Assembly: GCF_014842025.1 (NCBI RefSeq)
Contig: NZ_JACYUY010000002.1
Coordinates: 267,379-331,378, forward strand
Length of the DNA: 64,000 nt
Reading direction: 5' to 3'
DNA from: Massilia sp. CFBP 13721
GTDB taxonomy: Bacteria; Pseudomonadota; Gammaproteobacteria; Burkholderiales; Burkholderiaceae_D
The first letter of the stretch is position 1. The number at the start of each line of letters is the position of its first letter. The translations under genes were made by a program, and so were the position numbers. Shown one piece after another: positions 52,118 to 61,050 of this stretch. The notes beneath the pieces were generated by a model, which was not told where the DNA came from, searched no databases, and saw only the letters and a program-made list of their open reading frames with translations.

Positions 52118-55036
52118 TTACGCGAAACGGCGTGCTTCGCCGGCGCCGAACAGGTTGCTCACGCAGCGGTCGCACAGGCCTGGGTGCTCGTGGTCGTGGC
52201 CGACCGCAGGGCGGTAATGCCAGCAGCGCTCGCACTTCGGCGCTTCGGATGCCGTCACCTGCACCGCTTCTTCCGCTTCGTTGGCGGCCTGCTCGACCTT
52301 GGCCTGCGAGGTGATGAAGACGAATTTCAAATCGTCGTCCAGGCTCGCCAGCAGATCGTGCCTGGCGCCGGCGGCCTTGATCGTCAGCTCGGCCTGCAGC
52401 GAGGAGCCGATCGCACCCGAGGCGCGCACTTCTTCCAGCTGCTTGGTCACGTCGGCGCGTACTTCACGCAAGGCCGTGTACTTGGCCAGCAGGGCTTCGG
52501 CATCCGGCAGTTCCGGGAAAGTCCACAGCGTCTGCGTGAAGATGGTCTCGTCCGAATCCGCATAGGCTTGCTGGCCCGCGAACACGGCCCAGGCTTCCTC
52601 GGCGGTGAACGACAGCACAGGCGCCATCACGCGCAGCAGCGCATTGGCGATCTGCCACAGCGCGGTCTGCGCCGAACGGCGCGCGACCGAGTCGACGCCG
52701 GTCGTGTACAGGCGGTCTTTCAGGATGTCGAGGTAGAAGCCGCCCAGGTCTTCCGAGCAGTAGTTCAGCAGGCGCGAGACGACCGGGTGGAATTCGTAGC
52801 GGTCGAAGTGCGCGCTGATGTCCTGCTGCAGCGCGGCCATCGAGGCGATCGCATAGCGGTCGATCTCGAACAGCTCGGCGGTCGGCACGGTGTGCTGTGC
52901 CGGATCGAAGTCCGAGGTGTTCGCCAGCAGGAAGCGCAGCGTGTTGCGGATGCGGCGGTACGATTCCGTGACGCGTTTCAGGATCTCTTCGCTGATCGAC
53001 AGTTCGCCGGTGTAGTCGGTCGAAGCTACCCACAGGCGCAGGATGTCGGCGCCGAGGGTGTCCGAGATCTTCTGCGGCGCCATCGTGTTGCCGAGCGACT
53101 TGCTCATCTTCTTGCCGTGTTCGTCGACCGTGAAGCCGTGGGTCAGCAGCGCTTTATAGGGTGGCGTCCCGTTCAGCATCGACGAGGTCAGCAGCGACGA
53201 GTGGAACCAGCCGCGGTGCTGGTCCGAGCCTTCCAGGTAGAGGTCGGCCGGGAAGGTTGACTGCGCCGCGTGCGAACCGCGCAGCACGGTCTGGTGGGTG
53301 GCGCCGGAATCGAACCAGACGTCGAGCGTGTCCTTGTTCTTTTCGTAGATATCGGCGTCGTCGCCCAGCAGTTCGCGCGGGTCGAGCGCTTGCCAGGCGT
53401 CGATGCCATTCGCTTCGATCAGCTTGGCCACCTGCTCGAGCAGTTCCGGGGTGCGCGGATGCAGCGCGCCGGTTTCCTTGTGGATGAAGAAGGCCATCGG
53501 CACGCCCCACTGGCGCTGGCGCGACAGGGTCCAGTCCGGACGGTTCTCGATCATGCCGTGCAGGCGCGCCTGGCCCCAGTCCGGGAAGAACTGGGTCTTG
53601 TCGATGCCGGCGAGGGCCGTTTCGCGCAGGGTCGGGCCGCCATCTTTCGGCGTGATGTCCATGCCGGCGAACCACTGCGACGTCGCCCGGTAGACGATCG
53701 GGGTCTTGTGGCGCCAGCAGTGCATGTAGCTGTGGTCGAACATTTTGAGTTCGAACAGCGCGCCGGCGGCGGTCAGCGCGGCGCAGATCGGTTTACTCGC
53801 TTCCCAGATCGTCAGGCCGCCGAACAACGGCAGCGAGCTGGCGAAACGGCCGTCGCCCATCACCGGTTTGAGGATCTCGTCGTCCTTCATGCCGTGCGCT
53901 TTGCACGAGATAAAGTCTTCCAGGCCATAGGCCGGCGCCGAGTGGACCACGCCGGTGCCGCTCTCGGTGGTGACGTAGTCGGCCAGGTAGACCGGCGAGG
54001 TGCGGTCGTAGAACGGATCGGCGGCGAACAGCGGGTGCTTGAAGCGCATGCCTTCGAGCTTGTCGCCCGTGGTGGTGGCGATGACCTGGCCTTCGAATTT
54101 GTAGCGCGCCAGGCAGGATTCGACCAGGTCTTGCGCCAGGATCAGCAGCAGCGGCTGGCCATCGCGCTCGGTCTGTACCAGCGCGTAGGTCACTTCCGGA
54201 TTGACGTTCAGCGCCTGGTTCGACGGGATCGTCCACGGCGTCGTGGTCCAGATCACGATGAAACCGTTCATCGTCGGCAGCGACGGCAAGCCGAATGCGG
54301 CCGCCAGTTTTTCTTCTTCCGCGAACGGGAAGCCGACGTCGATCGCCGGGTCGCGCTTGTCCTGGTATTCGACTTCCGCTTCGGCCAGGGCCGAGCCGCA
54401 ATCGAAGCACCAGTTGACGGGCTTGAGGCCGCGGTAGACATAGCCTTTATCGAGCAGCTTGCCCAGCGCGCGCAGCTCGTCGGCCTCGTTACCGTAGGCC
54501 ATGGTCATGTACGGGTTTTCCCATTCGCCGAGCACGCCCAGGCGGATGAAACCGGCGCGCTGGCGGTCGATCTGTTCGAGCGCGTAGGCGCGTGCTTTTT
54601 GCAGCACTTCGGCGGTCGGCAGGTTCTTGCCGTACAGCTTTTCGATCTGGATCTCGATCGGCATGCCGTGGCAATCCCAGCCCGGCACATACGGGGCGTC
54701 GAAGCCGGCCATGGTGCGCGACTTCACCACCATGTCTTTCAGGATCTTGTTCACGGCGTGGCCGAGGTGGATGTCGCCGTTCGCATACGGCGGACCATCG
54801 TGCAGTACGAAGCTCGGACGGCCCTTGGCCGCCTTGCGGATGCGGTGATAGATCTGCTTGTCCTGCCATTGCTTGACCCAGCCCGGCTCGCGCTTGGCGA
54901 GGTCGCCGCGCATCGGGAATGGGGTGTCGGTCATGTTGACCGCGTATTTACTCACAGGCTTGCTAACAGGCTTGCCTTCAGGTTTTTTGCCGGCCTTCTG
55001 GGCGGGCGCATTCTGGACTGGTTTGTTTTCGGACAT
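52118..55036 (-). CDS. ileS: Isoleucyl-tRNA synthetase
   Basis: A 972-residue class I synthetase. The HIGH-type motif is [17 protein letters not shown] (about 80-96), the KMSKS loop is [11 protein letters not shown] (about 640), and the editing domain lies between with [16 protein letters not shown]. The C-terminal zinc finger has CERCWHYR and [11 protein letters not shown] Lys/Pro-rich N-terminal tail of about 30 residues ([20 protein letters not shown]) precedes the usual start. Full length and intact; sits between ribF and lspA. Confidence 0.98.
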   Translation of the reverse strand: MSENKPVQNAPAQKAGKKPEGKPVSKPVSKYAVNMTDTPFPMRGDLAKREPGWVKQWQDKQIYHRIRKAAKGRPSFVLHDGPPYANGDIHLGHAVNKILKDMVVKSRTMAGFDAPYVPGWDCHGMPIEIQIEKLYGKNLPTAEVLQKARAYALEQIDRQRAGFIRLGVLGEWENPYMTMAYGNEADELRALGKLLDKGYVYRGLKPVNWCFDCGSALAEAEVEYQDKRDPAIDVGFPFAEEEKLAAAFGLPSLPTMNGFIVIWTTTPWTIPSNQALNVNPEVTYALVQTERDGQPLLLILAQDLVESCLARYKFEGQVIATTTGDKLEGMRFKHPLFAADPFYDRTSPVYLADYVTTESGTGVVHSAPAYGLEDFISCKAHGMKDDEILKPVMGDGRFASSLPLFGGLTIWEASKPICAALTAAGALFELKMFDHSYMHCWRHKTPIVYRATSQWFAGMDITPKDGGPTLRETALAGIDKTQFFPDWGQARLHGMIENRPDWTLSRQRQWGVPMAFFIHKETGALHPRTPELLEQVAKLIEANGIDAWQALDPRELLGDDADIYEKNKDTLDVWFDSGATHQTVLRGSHAAQSTFPADLYLEGSDQHRGWFHSSLLTSSMLNGTPPYKALLTHGFTVDEHGKKMSKSLGNTMAPQKISDTLGADILRLWVASTDYTGELSISEEILKRVTESYRRIRNTLRFLLANTSDFDPAQHTVPTAELFEIDRYAIASMAALQQDISAHFDRYEFHPVVSRLLNYCSEDLGGFYLDILKDRLYTTGVDSVARRSAQTALWQIANALLRVMAPVLSFTAEEAWAVFAGQQAYADSDETIFTQTLWTFPELPDAEALLAKYTALREVRADVTKQLEEVRASGAIGSSLQAELTIKAAGARHDLLASLDDDLKFVFITSQAKVEQAANEAEEAVQVTASEAPKCERCWHYRPAVGHDHEHPGLCDRCVSNLFGAGEARRFA

Positions 55037-55111
55037 AAATTTCTTCGGTAAGGGAATGCGGAATTGGCTGTGCGGTCTTTACCGCCAGCCACGCGGACGT
55101 GGCGTCGCGCG

Positions 55112-56116
55112 TCAAATTCGGTCGGTGGCGGTCAGGGCGCCGGCGCGGGCGGCGCTGCGCAGGTCGTGGCGCAGCCTGTGGTCGCTGAACCAGGCGCGCG
55201 CCTGGTGCGCGTCCTGGTGGATCGCGGCGGTGAGGGTGTCGAGGTCGACATACTTTTCCTCGTCGCGCAGTTTTTGCAGGAACTCGACGCGCACCAGCTT
55301 GCCGTAGCAAGGACGGTCGTAGTCGAAGATGTGCACTTCCAGCAGCATGCGGCCGGCGTCCTCGATAGTGGGGCGCACGCCCAGGCTCGCCACCGCCGGC
55401 AAGGGCCGGTCGGCCAGGCCATGCACCTGCACGACGAAGATGCCTTGCAGGGCAGGGCGGTGCATGACGCGCAGATTCAGGGTCGGGAAACCGAGGGTGC
55501 GGCCGAGCTTGGCGCCGTGGATCACGTGGCCGGACATGGCGTACGGATGGCCGAGCAGGGCGCAGGTGGCCTGCAAGTCGCCGGCGGCCAGCGCGGCGCG
55601 CACGGCCGAGGACGAAATGCGCTGCTCGCCTTCGCGCACGGTCGGCAGGGTTTCGACCTGGAAGCCGTGGCGGCGCCCGGCTTCCTTGAGCATCTCGACG
55701 TTGCCGGCGCGTTTGGCGCCGTAGCAGAAATCGTCGCCGACCATCAGCCACTTGACGTGCAGGCCGTCGACCAGCACGCGCTGGGTAAAGTCTTCCGGAG
55801 AGATGGAGGCGAACTGTTCGTTGAAGTGTTCGACAATGACGCGGTCGATGCCGGCGGCGGAGAGGTCTTCCAGCTTGTCGCGCAGGTTGGCGATGCGCGC
55901 CGGGGCGCGGCTGAGGTCGCCGCTGCGGCGGGCAAAGTATTCGCGCGGGTGCGGCTCGAAGGTCATGACCGCCGCTTCCAGTCCCAGCGCCGCGCTGGCG
56001 GCACGCACGCGCGCCAGCAAGGCCTGGTGGCCGCGATGGACGCCGTCGAAATTGCCGATCGTGAGCGCGCACGGTGCACGCGCCACGTCGTTGGGAAGTC
56101 CGCGAAATACCTTCAT
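55112..56116 (-). CDS. ribF: Bifunctional riboflavin kinase / FAD synthetase
   Basis: A 334-residue enzyme that phosphorylates riboflavin to FMN and adenylates it to FAD. The N-terminal FAD synthetase domain has TIGNFDGVHRGHQALLARV (the nucleotidyltransferase HxGH-like loop) and EHFNEQFASISPEDF; the C-terminal riboflavin kinase domain has YAMSGHVIHGAKLGRTLGFPTLNL. The start is ATG at 56116. It heads ribF-ileS-lspA-coaBC-dut, all on the minus strand. No FMN riboswitch is visible in the upstream gap. Confidence 0.97.
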   Translation of the reverse strand: MKVFRGLPNDVARAPCALTIGNFDGVHRGHQALLARVRAASAALGLEAAVMTFEPHPREYFARRSGDLSRAPARIANLRDKLEDLSAAGIDRVIVEHFNEQFASISPEDFTQRVLVDGLHVKWLMVGDDFCYGAKRAGNVEMLKEAGRRHGFQVETLPTVREGEQRISSSAVRAALAAGDLQATCALLGHPYAMSGHVIHGAKLGRTLGFPTLNLRVMHRPALQGIFVVQVHGLADRPLPAVASLGVRPTIEDAGRMLLEVHIFDYDRPCYGKLVRVEFLQKLRDEEKYVDLDTLTAAIHQDAHQARAWFSDHRLRHDLRSAARAGALTATDRI

Positions 56117-56273
56117 TGGTGGTTCCAGAATGCCCGGCAAGCCTGCCACGCATGTCGTGGTCAGCCATGCCGCGGGGCGAAAACCTTGATTATACGGTAT
56201 AGACTTGCCGCTGTTGGCGCCTCGTGCCGACGCGAAACTTTGCAATGCGTTGGCGGCGTTATCGGTCAGGCAG

Positions 56274-56492
56274 GTAGGGTGGTCGGCTATACCCCGGGCG
56301 GTGGTGTAGCCGCAGCCATGACGCCGCCCACGCGTGACGGCCGCGTCACGACTGCCCGGTTGTTTGATGGCCGGCGGCTTCGCGGCATTCGACGCATGGT
56401 CTTGATAAGGGCAGGCTAAATGCTGGCGTTACGCGTGGGCGGCGGACACGCTGCAGACAGATCATAGGTACGGGTGGAGCCGGCCACCCTAC
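56274..56492. repeat. Inverted pair of long REP-like elements (copy 11 and partner)
   Basis: The plus arm (56274-56342) begins GTAGGGTGG and ends with CCGCCCACGCGTGACG. The minus arm (56423-56492) read in reverse begins GTAGGGTGG and ends with CCGCCCACGCGTAACG. They share head and tail but differ in the middle. Inside the plus arm, CGGCTATACC pairs with GGTGTAGCCG. The element occupies the ribF/TPR gap of 468 bp and is a longer relative of the short GTAG palindromes. Confidence 0.65.
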
Positions 56493-56523
56493 GGCAGGCG
56501 TTATCCTGGGCAATCAACGGACG

Positions 56524-56557
56524 AAAAAAAACGCCGCCTGCGAACAGGCGGCGTTTT
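56524..56557 (-). terminator. Intrinsic terminator of the tonB-exb-TPR operon
   Basis: AAAACGCCGCCTG and CAGGCGGCGTTTT form a perfect 13-bp stem with loop CGAA. Read on the minus strand, the hairpin ends in a run of Ts (eight As on the plus strand at 56524-56531). It lies 28 bp after the TPR gene stop. Confidence 0.9.
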
Positions 56558-56584
56558 GCCGATCGACGAGCGATCGAGAGGCGC

Positions 56585-57814
56585 TTAACTAGCCAATGGC
56601 TTGTTGATTGCCATGATCCAGTAACGTGCCAGTTCGGCGGTGCCTTCCTTGCCGCCGACGCCGCGCAGGGTGCTGATCGCCTGCTGCTTCTTGCCGGCTG
56701 CGGCATAGGCTTCGCCCAGGCGCAGCTTGGCTTCGTCGGGGTAGCGCAGGCCGCCGGCCTTGATCGCTTCTTCCATCATCTTCAGACCCTTGTCGGTCTG
56801 ACCGGCCTGGACCAGGCTATAGCCGAGACCGACCAGGCTGTCGTTGTCCTTGGCTGCACGGTATTCAGCTTCCGTGGCGGCGGCATCCTTGGCACGATCG
56901 GCCAGGCTCTTCTGCGCCAGGTCTTTCAGGCGCTGATGACGGGCGGCATCCGGACCGGTGCCCAGGGCGCCGGCCTTGTAGCCTTTGTCGATGACCTTGA
57001 GCGCTTCAGCCGGCGCTCTCGCCTGCAGTACGAGCTGGGCCATTTCCATGAATTCACTCGGCTTTTTCAGCAGGCCGTTGGCCAGCTTCAGGCGGTACAG
57101 GTCCACCGACAGGCGGCCCGAAAAGCCAGGCTTGCCCTGCACGCGGTTGAGCAGGTCGTTCCAGTACTGGGCTTTCGGATAGTTGGCCGCCAGCTTTTCG
57201 ATGGTGTTGACGTAGCCGACCTTGTCGTTTTTCTTGAGCTGGATGTTGGCCAGCATACCGAGCATGTCTTCCGATATGCGGCCCGACTTTTCAGCCGTGC
57301 GCAGTTCGGCTTCCAAGGCAGCAGTGTTGCCCTGCTTGTAGTAGTTCTGCAGCAAGTAGGCGCGCAGCTTCGGATCGTCGCCGTTCTTCAGCTGACGCTG
57401 GATGGCTTCGTTTGCCTTGTTCAGGTCGCCGCCGCGCATGTAGATGCCGATCAGGCCTTCCGAAAACTGGCTGCGTTCGGCAGCCGACAGCTTGCCCGAG
57501 GCGATCAGGGTTTCGAATGCCTTGGCGGCGGTGCCGTAATCGCCAGCCGACGAAGCTGCCGAGGCGCGCACGCGCTCAATCAGGTAGCTTTCGTGCGCCG
57601 ATTTGCCGGAGACAGCGTCCGCTTCGCGCAGTTTTGCCAGGGCGTCCTTGTGCTTACCCTGTTTCATCAATGCCTGGGCTGCCTGCAAGTGCTTGCCAAC
57701 CTGGGCGCTCACGGCTTGCGCATGGGCAGGGGCCAGGCCAACGATCGGAGCTGCTGCGGTGAAGCCAAGGGCGGCCATTGCGAGGCCGAGGTGTGCGAGT
57801 CGGAATTTGATCAT
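56585..57814 (-). CDS. Exported TPR-repeat protein of the TonB cluster
   Basis: A 409-residue protein. The signal peptide (IKFRLAHLGLAMAALGFTAA, cleavage near AHA) is followed by an all-helical array of TPR-like units (LQAAQALMKQGKHKDALAKLREAD; AAKAFETLIASGKLSAAERSQF; and later LVGLGYSLVQAGQTDKGLKMMEEAI; KLRLGEAYAAAGKKQQAISTLRG). It probably scaffolds protein contacts in the periplasm. It is the last gene of tonB-exbB-exbD-exbD-TPR, a recurring order in Oxalobacteraceae, so a role in TonB-dependent uptake is inferred. No catalytic motif. The start is ATG at 57814. Confidence 0.8.
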   Translation of the reverse strand: MIKFRLAHLGLAMAALGFTAAAPIVGLAPAHAQAVSAQVGKHLQAAQALMKQGKHKDALAKLREADAVSGKSAHESYLIERVRASAASSAGDYGTAAKAFETLIASGKLSAAERSQFSEGLIGIYMRGGDLNKANEAIQRQLKNGDDPKLRAYLLQNYYKQGNTAALEAELRTAEKSGRISEDMLGMLANIQLKKNDKVGYVNTIEKLAANYPKAQYWNDLLNRVQGKPGFSGRLSVDLYRLKLANGLLKKPSEFMEMAQLVLQARAPAEALKVIDKGYKAGALGTGPDAARHQRLKDLAQKSLADRAKDAAATEAEYRAAKDNDSLVGLGYSLVQAGQTDKGLKMMEEAIKAGGLRYPDEAKLRLGEAYAAAGKKQQAISTLRGVGGKEGTAELARYWIMAINKPLAS

Positions 57815-57882
57815 CGTGGAAAATCCTCTTTGAAAATGGACACGGCAGGGAAACCCTGCCGTGTTGGTCAAGCTTGATGCGA

Positions 57883-58314
57883 TTACTGGAACTGCTCGTT
57901 ACCGACCATGCCGATCTTCGTGACGCCGAGACGTTGGGCCGTTGCCATGACACCGGCAACCACCTTGTACTCGACCAGCTTGTTCGGACGCAGATGCACT
58001 TCCGGCTGGTTCGGCTGGGCAGCCACTTCATTCATCCTGGCTTCCAGCGTCGGGCGATCTGGGATGGTCTGACCATCCCAAAGGATGGTGCCATCGAAGT
58101 CGACGTCGATGGTGACAACGCGCGGCTCTTCGGTCTTTGGCGGTGGGGTGCCCACCGGCATGTTCAGATTGACCGAGTGGTTTTGCTTCGGAATCGTGAT
58201 AATCAACATGATGATCAAGACCAACAGGACGTCGATCAAGGGGGTCATGTTCATTTCCATCATCGGTTCCGGATCGGCTCCCTTGGCGGAGCCTGAACCT
58301 ACGTTCATACCCAT
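57883..58314 (-). CDS. exbD: Biopolymer transport protein ExbD (second copy)
   Basis: A 143-residue protein with one N-terminal helix (PLIDVLLVLIIMLIITIP) in which the proton-channel Asp lies in MNMTPLIDVLLVLII, as in ExbD/TolR. A periplasmic domain follows. It works with ExbB to energise TonB. This second ExbD differs from the first (58384-58812) in having a longer N-terminal segment (GMNVGSGSAKGADPEPMMEM) and a shorter loop. Two exbD genes after exbB are usual in Xanthomonas and several betaproteobacteria. Confidence 0.92.
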   Translation of the reverse strand: MGMNVGSGSAKGADPEPMMEMNMTPLIDVLLVLIIMLIITIPKQNHSVNLNMPVGTPPPKTEEPRVVTIDVDFDGTILWDGQTIPDRPTLEARMNEVAAQPNQPEVHLRPNKLVEYKVVAGVMATAQRLGVTKIGMVGNEQFQ

Positions 58315-58383
58315 GGTGTTTCCTTTTCAAATAACTGGGTGCAAGGTGCGGCGCCGAAGTTTCCTTCGGCACCGCAGCTGACA

Positions 58384-58812
58384 TTACATCTTGTCAGGTG
58401 GTTCGATCACGAACCCGACCTTTTGCACACCAGCACGTTGTGCCGTGTAGATCACCCGACCGATTGCTTCGTAGCGGGTAGCTTGGTCGCCACGCACTTT
58501 CACTGCAGGCTGCGGCACTTTCACCGACTGCTCCGCGAAGAACTTGAACAACTCGTCCGTGTTCGCGATGCGGGTCTGGTTCCAGAACATTTCGCCGTCT
58601 TTGTTGACGGTGATGTTGATGTCTTCCGGCGCGGTCTTGGTGACCTGGTTCGTTTCCGCCGGCAGAGCAACCCTTTGCAACTGCAGGACCACCGGGCTGG
58701 TGATCAGGAAGATGATCAGGAGAACCAACATGATGTCGACAAGCGGCGTCGTGTTGATCTCTGACATCACGGCATCATCATCTCCGCTCTCGGAGCCGAC
58801 ACTCATTGACAT
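58384..58812 (-). CDS. exbD: Biopolymer transport protein ExbD (first copy)
   Basis: A 142-residue ExbD. It has the helix INTTPLVDIMLVLLIIFLITSP with the key Asp, and a periplasmic part with VALPAETNQVTKTAPEDINITV and VKVRGDQATRYEAIGRVIYTAQRAGV. It is encoded 3 bp after exbB and 69 bp before the second exbD. It forms the ExbB-ExbD motor. Confidence 0.93.
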   Translation of the reverse strand: MSMSVGSESGDDDAVMSEINTTPLVDIMLVLLIIFLITSPVVLQLQRVALPAETNQVTKTAPEDINITVNKDGEMFWNQTRIANTDELFKFFAEQSVKVPQPAVKVRGDQATRYEAIGRVIYTAQRAGVQKVGFVIEPPDKM

Positions 58813-58815
58813 GAT

Positions 58816-59751
58816 TTATCCAATCTTTTTAGCGCCGGCAGCAGCACGTGCAGCTTCCGAGGTCGACATGGCGCCCGATACCAGGACCGAGTGAACGTCG
58901 GCGCTGAACGAACGGACATCTTCCATTGCTGCCTTGTTGCGGCGGACCAGCCAGTTGTAACCCAGGACGGCAGGAACTGCGACGAACAGACCGAAGGCGG
59001 TCATGATCAGTGCTTCACCCACTGGACCTGCGACCTTGTCGATCGAAGCGTTACCCGACATGCCGATGGCGGTCAGTGCGTTGTAGATGCCCCAGACGGT
59101 ACCGAACAGACCGATGAACGGCGAGGTCGAACCGACGGTTGCCAGGAACGACAGGCCATCTTGCAGGCGCGACTGGACGCGGTCAACGGCGCGCTGGACT
59201 TGCATCGTCACCCAGGTCGACAGGTCGATCTGCTCGAGCAGGGCGCCATCGTGGTGCTGGGTTGCCTTGGTGCCGGTTTCAGCGATGAAGCGGAATGGCG
59301 AACCTTCTTTCAGCGAAGCCGAACCGGCAGCGATCGAGTTGGCTTTCCAGAACTTCTGGGAAACTTCCTTCGACTGGCGCATGATCTTCGACTGGTCGAT
59401 CAGCTTGGTGATGATGATGTACCACGAACCCATCGACATCAGCGACAGGATGATGATGGTGCCCTTGTTGACGAAGTCGCCTTCTTCCCACATGGCCGAG
59501 AAGCCGTACGGGTTGTGGACTTCTTCCTTGCTTTCGCCGGCGGCGGCAGCAGGAGCTGCGCCTTCGGCTGCAGGTGCTGCGGCGGCTGCGTCAGCGGCCG
59601 GAGCTGCTGCTGCGTCTGCCGGTGCCGCGGCGGCCGGAGCGGCTGCTGCCGGTGCGTCAGCGAAGGCTGGTGCCGAGACCAGGGCCGATGCTGCCGTAAC
59701 CGAGAACAGGACTGCCGCCAGTACAGCGGACAAACGGGTATTCTTAAACAT
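58816..59751 (-). CDS. exbB: Biopolymer transport protein ExbB (MotA/TolQ/ExbB family) with Ala-rich extension
   Basis: A 311-residue inner-membrane protein. The signal-like N-terminus (FKNTRLSAVLAAVLFSVTAA, ending FADA) is followed by a remarkable Ala/Pro-rich stretch of about 40 residues (AAAAPAAAAPADAAAAPAAD and more). Then comes the ExbB core with three helices: GTIIILSLMSMGSWYIIITK, the helix TVGSTSPFIGLFGTVWGIYNAL and TAFGLFVAVPAVLGYNWLV. It is the proton-conducting stator that drives TonB. The start is ATG at 59751 after GGAGG. It follows tonB by 84 bp. Confidence 0.92.
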   Translation of the reverse strand: MFKNTRLSAVLAAVLFSVTAASALVSAPAFADAPAAAAPAAAAPADAAAAPAADAAAAAPAAEGAAPAAAAGESKEEVHNPYGFSAMWEEGDFVNKGTIIILSLMSMGSWYIIITKLIDQSKIMRQSKEVSQKFWKANSIAAGSASLKEGSPFRFIAETGTKATQHHDGALLEQIDLSTWVTMQVQRAVDRVQSRLQDGLSFLATVGSTSPFIGLFGTVWGIYNALTAIGMSGNASIDKVAGPVGEALIMTAFGLFVAVPAVLGYNWLVRRNKAAMEDVRSFSADVHSVLVSGAMSTSEAARAAAGAKKIG

Positions 59752-59835
59752 GCTTCCTCCAGAAATATAAAAATAGACAGTTCGCTGATTTAAATGCAAC
59801 GAAAATCATAGTTGTGAGACGCTGCTCTGTCTCGG

Positions 59836-60501
59836 TTATTGTTCCAGCGACCAGACGTACTGTACTGGGACCCATGCCTGTTCAGGCTGACCATTGACCA
59901 TTGCCGGTTTGAAGCGGCACTTGCCGATCGCAGACTGCGCTGCACGGTCAAGATCACGCGATCCACTCGATTTCGTGATCTTGGAATCAACCATCCGACC
60001 ATCGACGCCGATCAGGAACGAGATCGTCGTCGTGCCTTCTTCTTCGTTACGTGCCGAGGCCTTCGGGTATTCCGGTTTTGCGCAGGTGCTGAAGTCAGCC
60101 ACTGCAGCGGTACGGCTAGGACCAGCAGGCGCTGCCGGCGCAGCGGCCGGTGGAGCCGGTGGTGCCGGAGGAGCCAGGCTGGTCGTCGGAGGCGGCGTGC
60201 TCGTTGCTGCCTGGATGACGTTCTGTGGTGGAGGAGGCTGCTGCACCTGAACCTCGACCGGCGGAATGAATGGAGGCGGCGGGGCCTTCATTTCCGGCGG
60301 CGGCGGCGGTGGGGGAGTCTCCGGTGGCGGTGGCGGTTTCACCTCTTCGATCAGCTTCGTTTCCACTGCTTCCTGCACCTTCGTGATCACCTTTGTACCG
60401 AGACCATTGATGATCCCCCAGCCGACCAGGACGTGCAACAGGACCACGACGGTGATACCAGTGAGATTCTTCCCCGGTTCCTTTTCATGTGTAAAATTCA
60501 T
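59836..60501 (-). CDS. tonB: Energy transducer TonB
   Basis: A 221-residue TonB. A single N-terminal helix (GKNLTGITVVVLLHVLVGWG, with the conserved His) is followed by a long Pro-rich spacer (PPPPPETPPPPPPPEMKAPP region, about 55-125). The C-terminal domain (about 145-221) has CAKPEYPKASARNEEEGTTTISFLIGVDGRMVD and CRFKPAMVNGQPEQAWVPVQYVW. It transfers energy to outer-membrane receptors for siderophores, haem or vitamin B12. The start at 60501 is preferred over a seven-codon extension. No clear Fur box is visible in its promoter region. Confidence 0.94.
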   Translation of the reverse strand: MNFTHEKEPGKNLTGITVVVLLHVLVGWGIINGLGTKVITKVQEAVETKLIEEVKPPPPPETPPPPPPPEMKAPPPPFIPPVEVQVQQPPPPQNVIQAATSTPPPTTSLAPPAPPAPPAAAPAAPAGPSRTAAVADFSTCAKPEYPKASARNEEEGTTTISFLIGVDGRMVDSKITKSSGSRDLDRAAQSAIGKCRFKPAMVNGQPEQAWVPVQYVWSLEQ

Positions 60502-61050
60502 GCCTGCTTTCTCCAATACCAACTCTTTTTTGTTGCTACTAAACCCTCAAAACACGACGAAAAGACAAGGCCGCATCCGGGACATCGGCGAATTATACCT
60601 ACGAATTCTTTTTTGCACAGGTATTTTTGAGGCATCAAAATGGGCGTAAATGCCTGTATAAACAGGCGATCCTGCTCATCCGGATTGCTTCTCGTTGTGC
60701 AAAAACTCGCAGGCGTTCCGTATATAAAATTACAACATTGCAGCTTATTACTTGCGCACTGTAGAAGATCTGGAAAGAAGTGGCTGTTCACCAAATATTG
60801 AACGTTGAATTTGCCTAATGGCAAATATCATATAGTGCAATGCTCAGCTTTTCGCAAACTATAGCCAGTTTCGGCAAAGCGTAGCGTTCGCCAGCTAACA
60901 CAAATGGCGTTGGGACGGGGCGTCGCGTATGACTGGAAGTGATGGCATGCCGCCGAGTCGCTATATCTTGACATGCATCAGTGGGAGAGTTGCCTTCAGG
61001 CATGATCCAGAGTGGAGCATACCTGAAGGCGGGGTACTGCGGATGGACTG
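60502..61050. other. 549-bp intergenic region, AT-rich in its middle part
   Basis: No gene is supported here. It holds the tonB promoter on its left. On its right is a perfect 9-bp inverted repeat GCCTTCAGG/CCTGAAGGC (60992-61030), 20 bp after the spoVR stop, without a T-run. The centre, about 60700-60860, is rich in A/T with several TATA-like words but no convincing promoter pair or hairpin. Confidence 0.5.
60592..60619 (-). promoter_or_regulatory. Promoter candidate of tonB-exbB-exbD-exbD
   Basis: On the minus strand a perfect -10 TATAAT (60592-60597) is 16 bp from a poor -35 TGTGCA (60614-60619). The predicted leader is about 85 nt. A poor -35 suggests that an activator helps. Confidence 0.5.

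Noticed and set aside
53270..55051. Plus-strand open frame of 593 codons inside ileS
   Set aside because: Antisense to an intact isoleucyl-tRNA synthetase with no recognisable domain.
55112..56270. FMN riboswitch upstream of ribF
   Set aside because: The conserved FMN-element words are not visible in the upstream gap, which holds only REP-like repeats.
59752..60640. Fur box upstream of tonB or exbB
   Set aside because: I found no run resembling the GATAATGATAATCATTATC consensus; iron control remains possible but unsupported.
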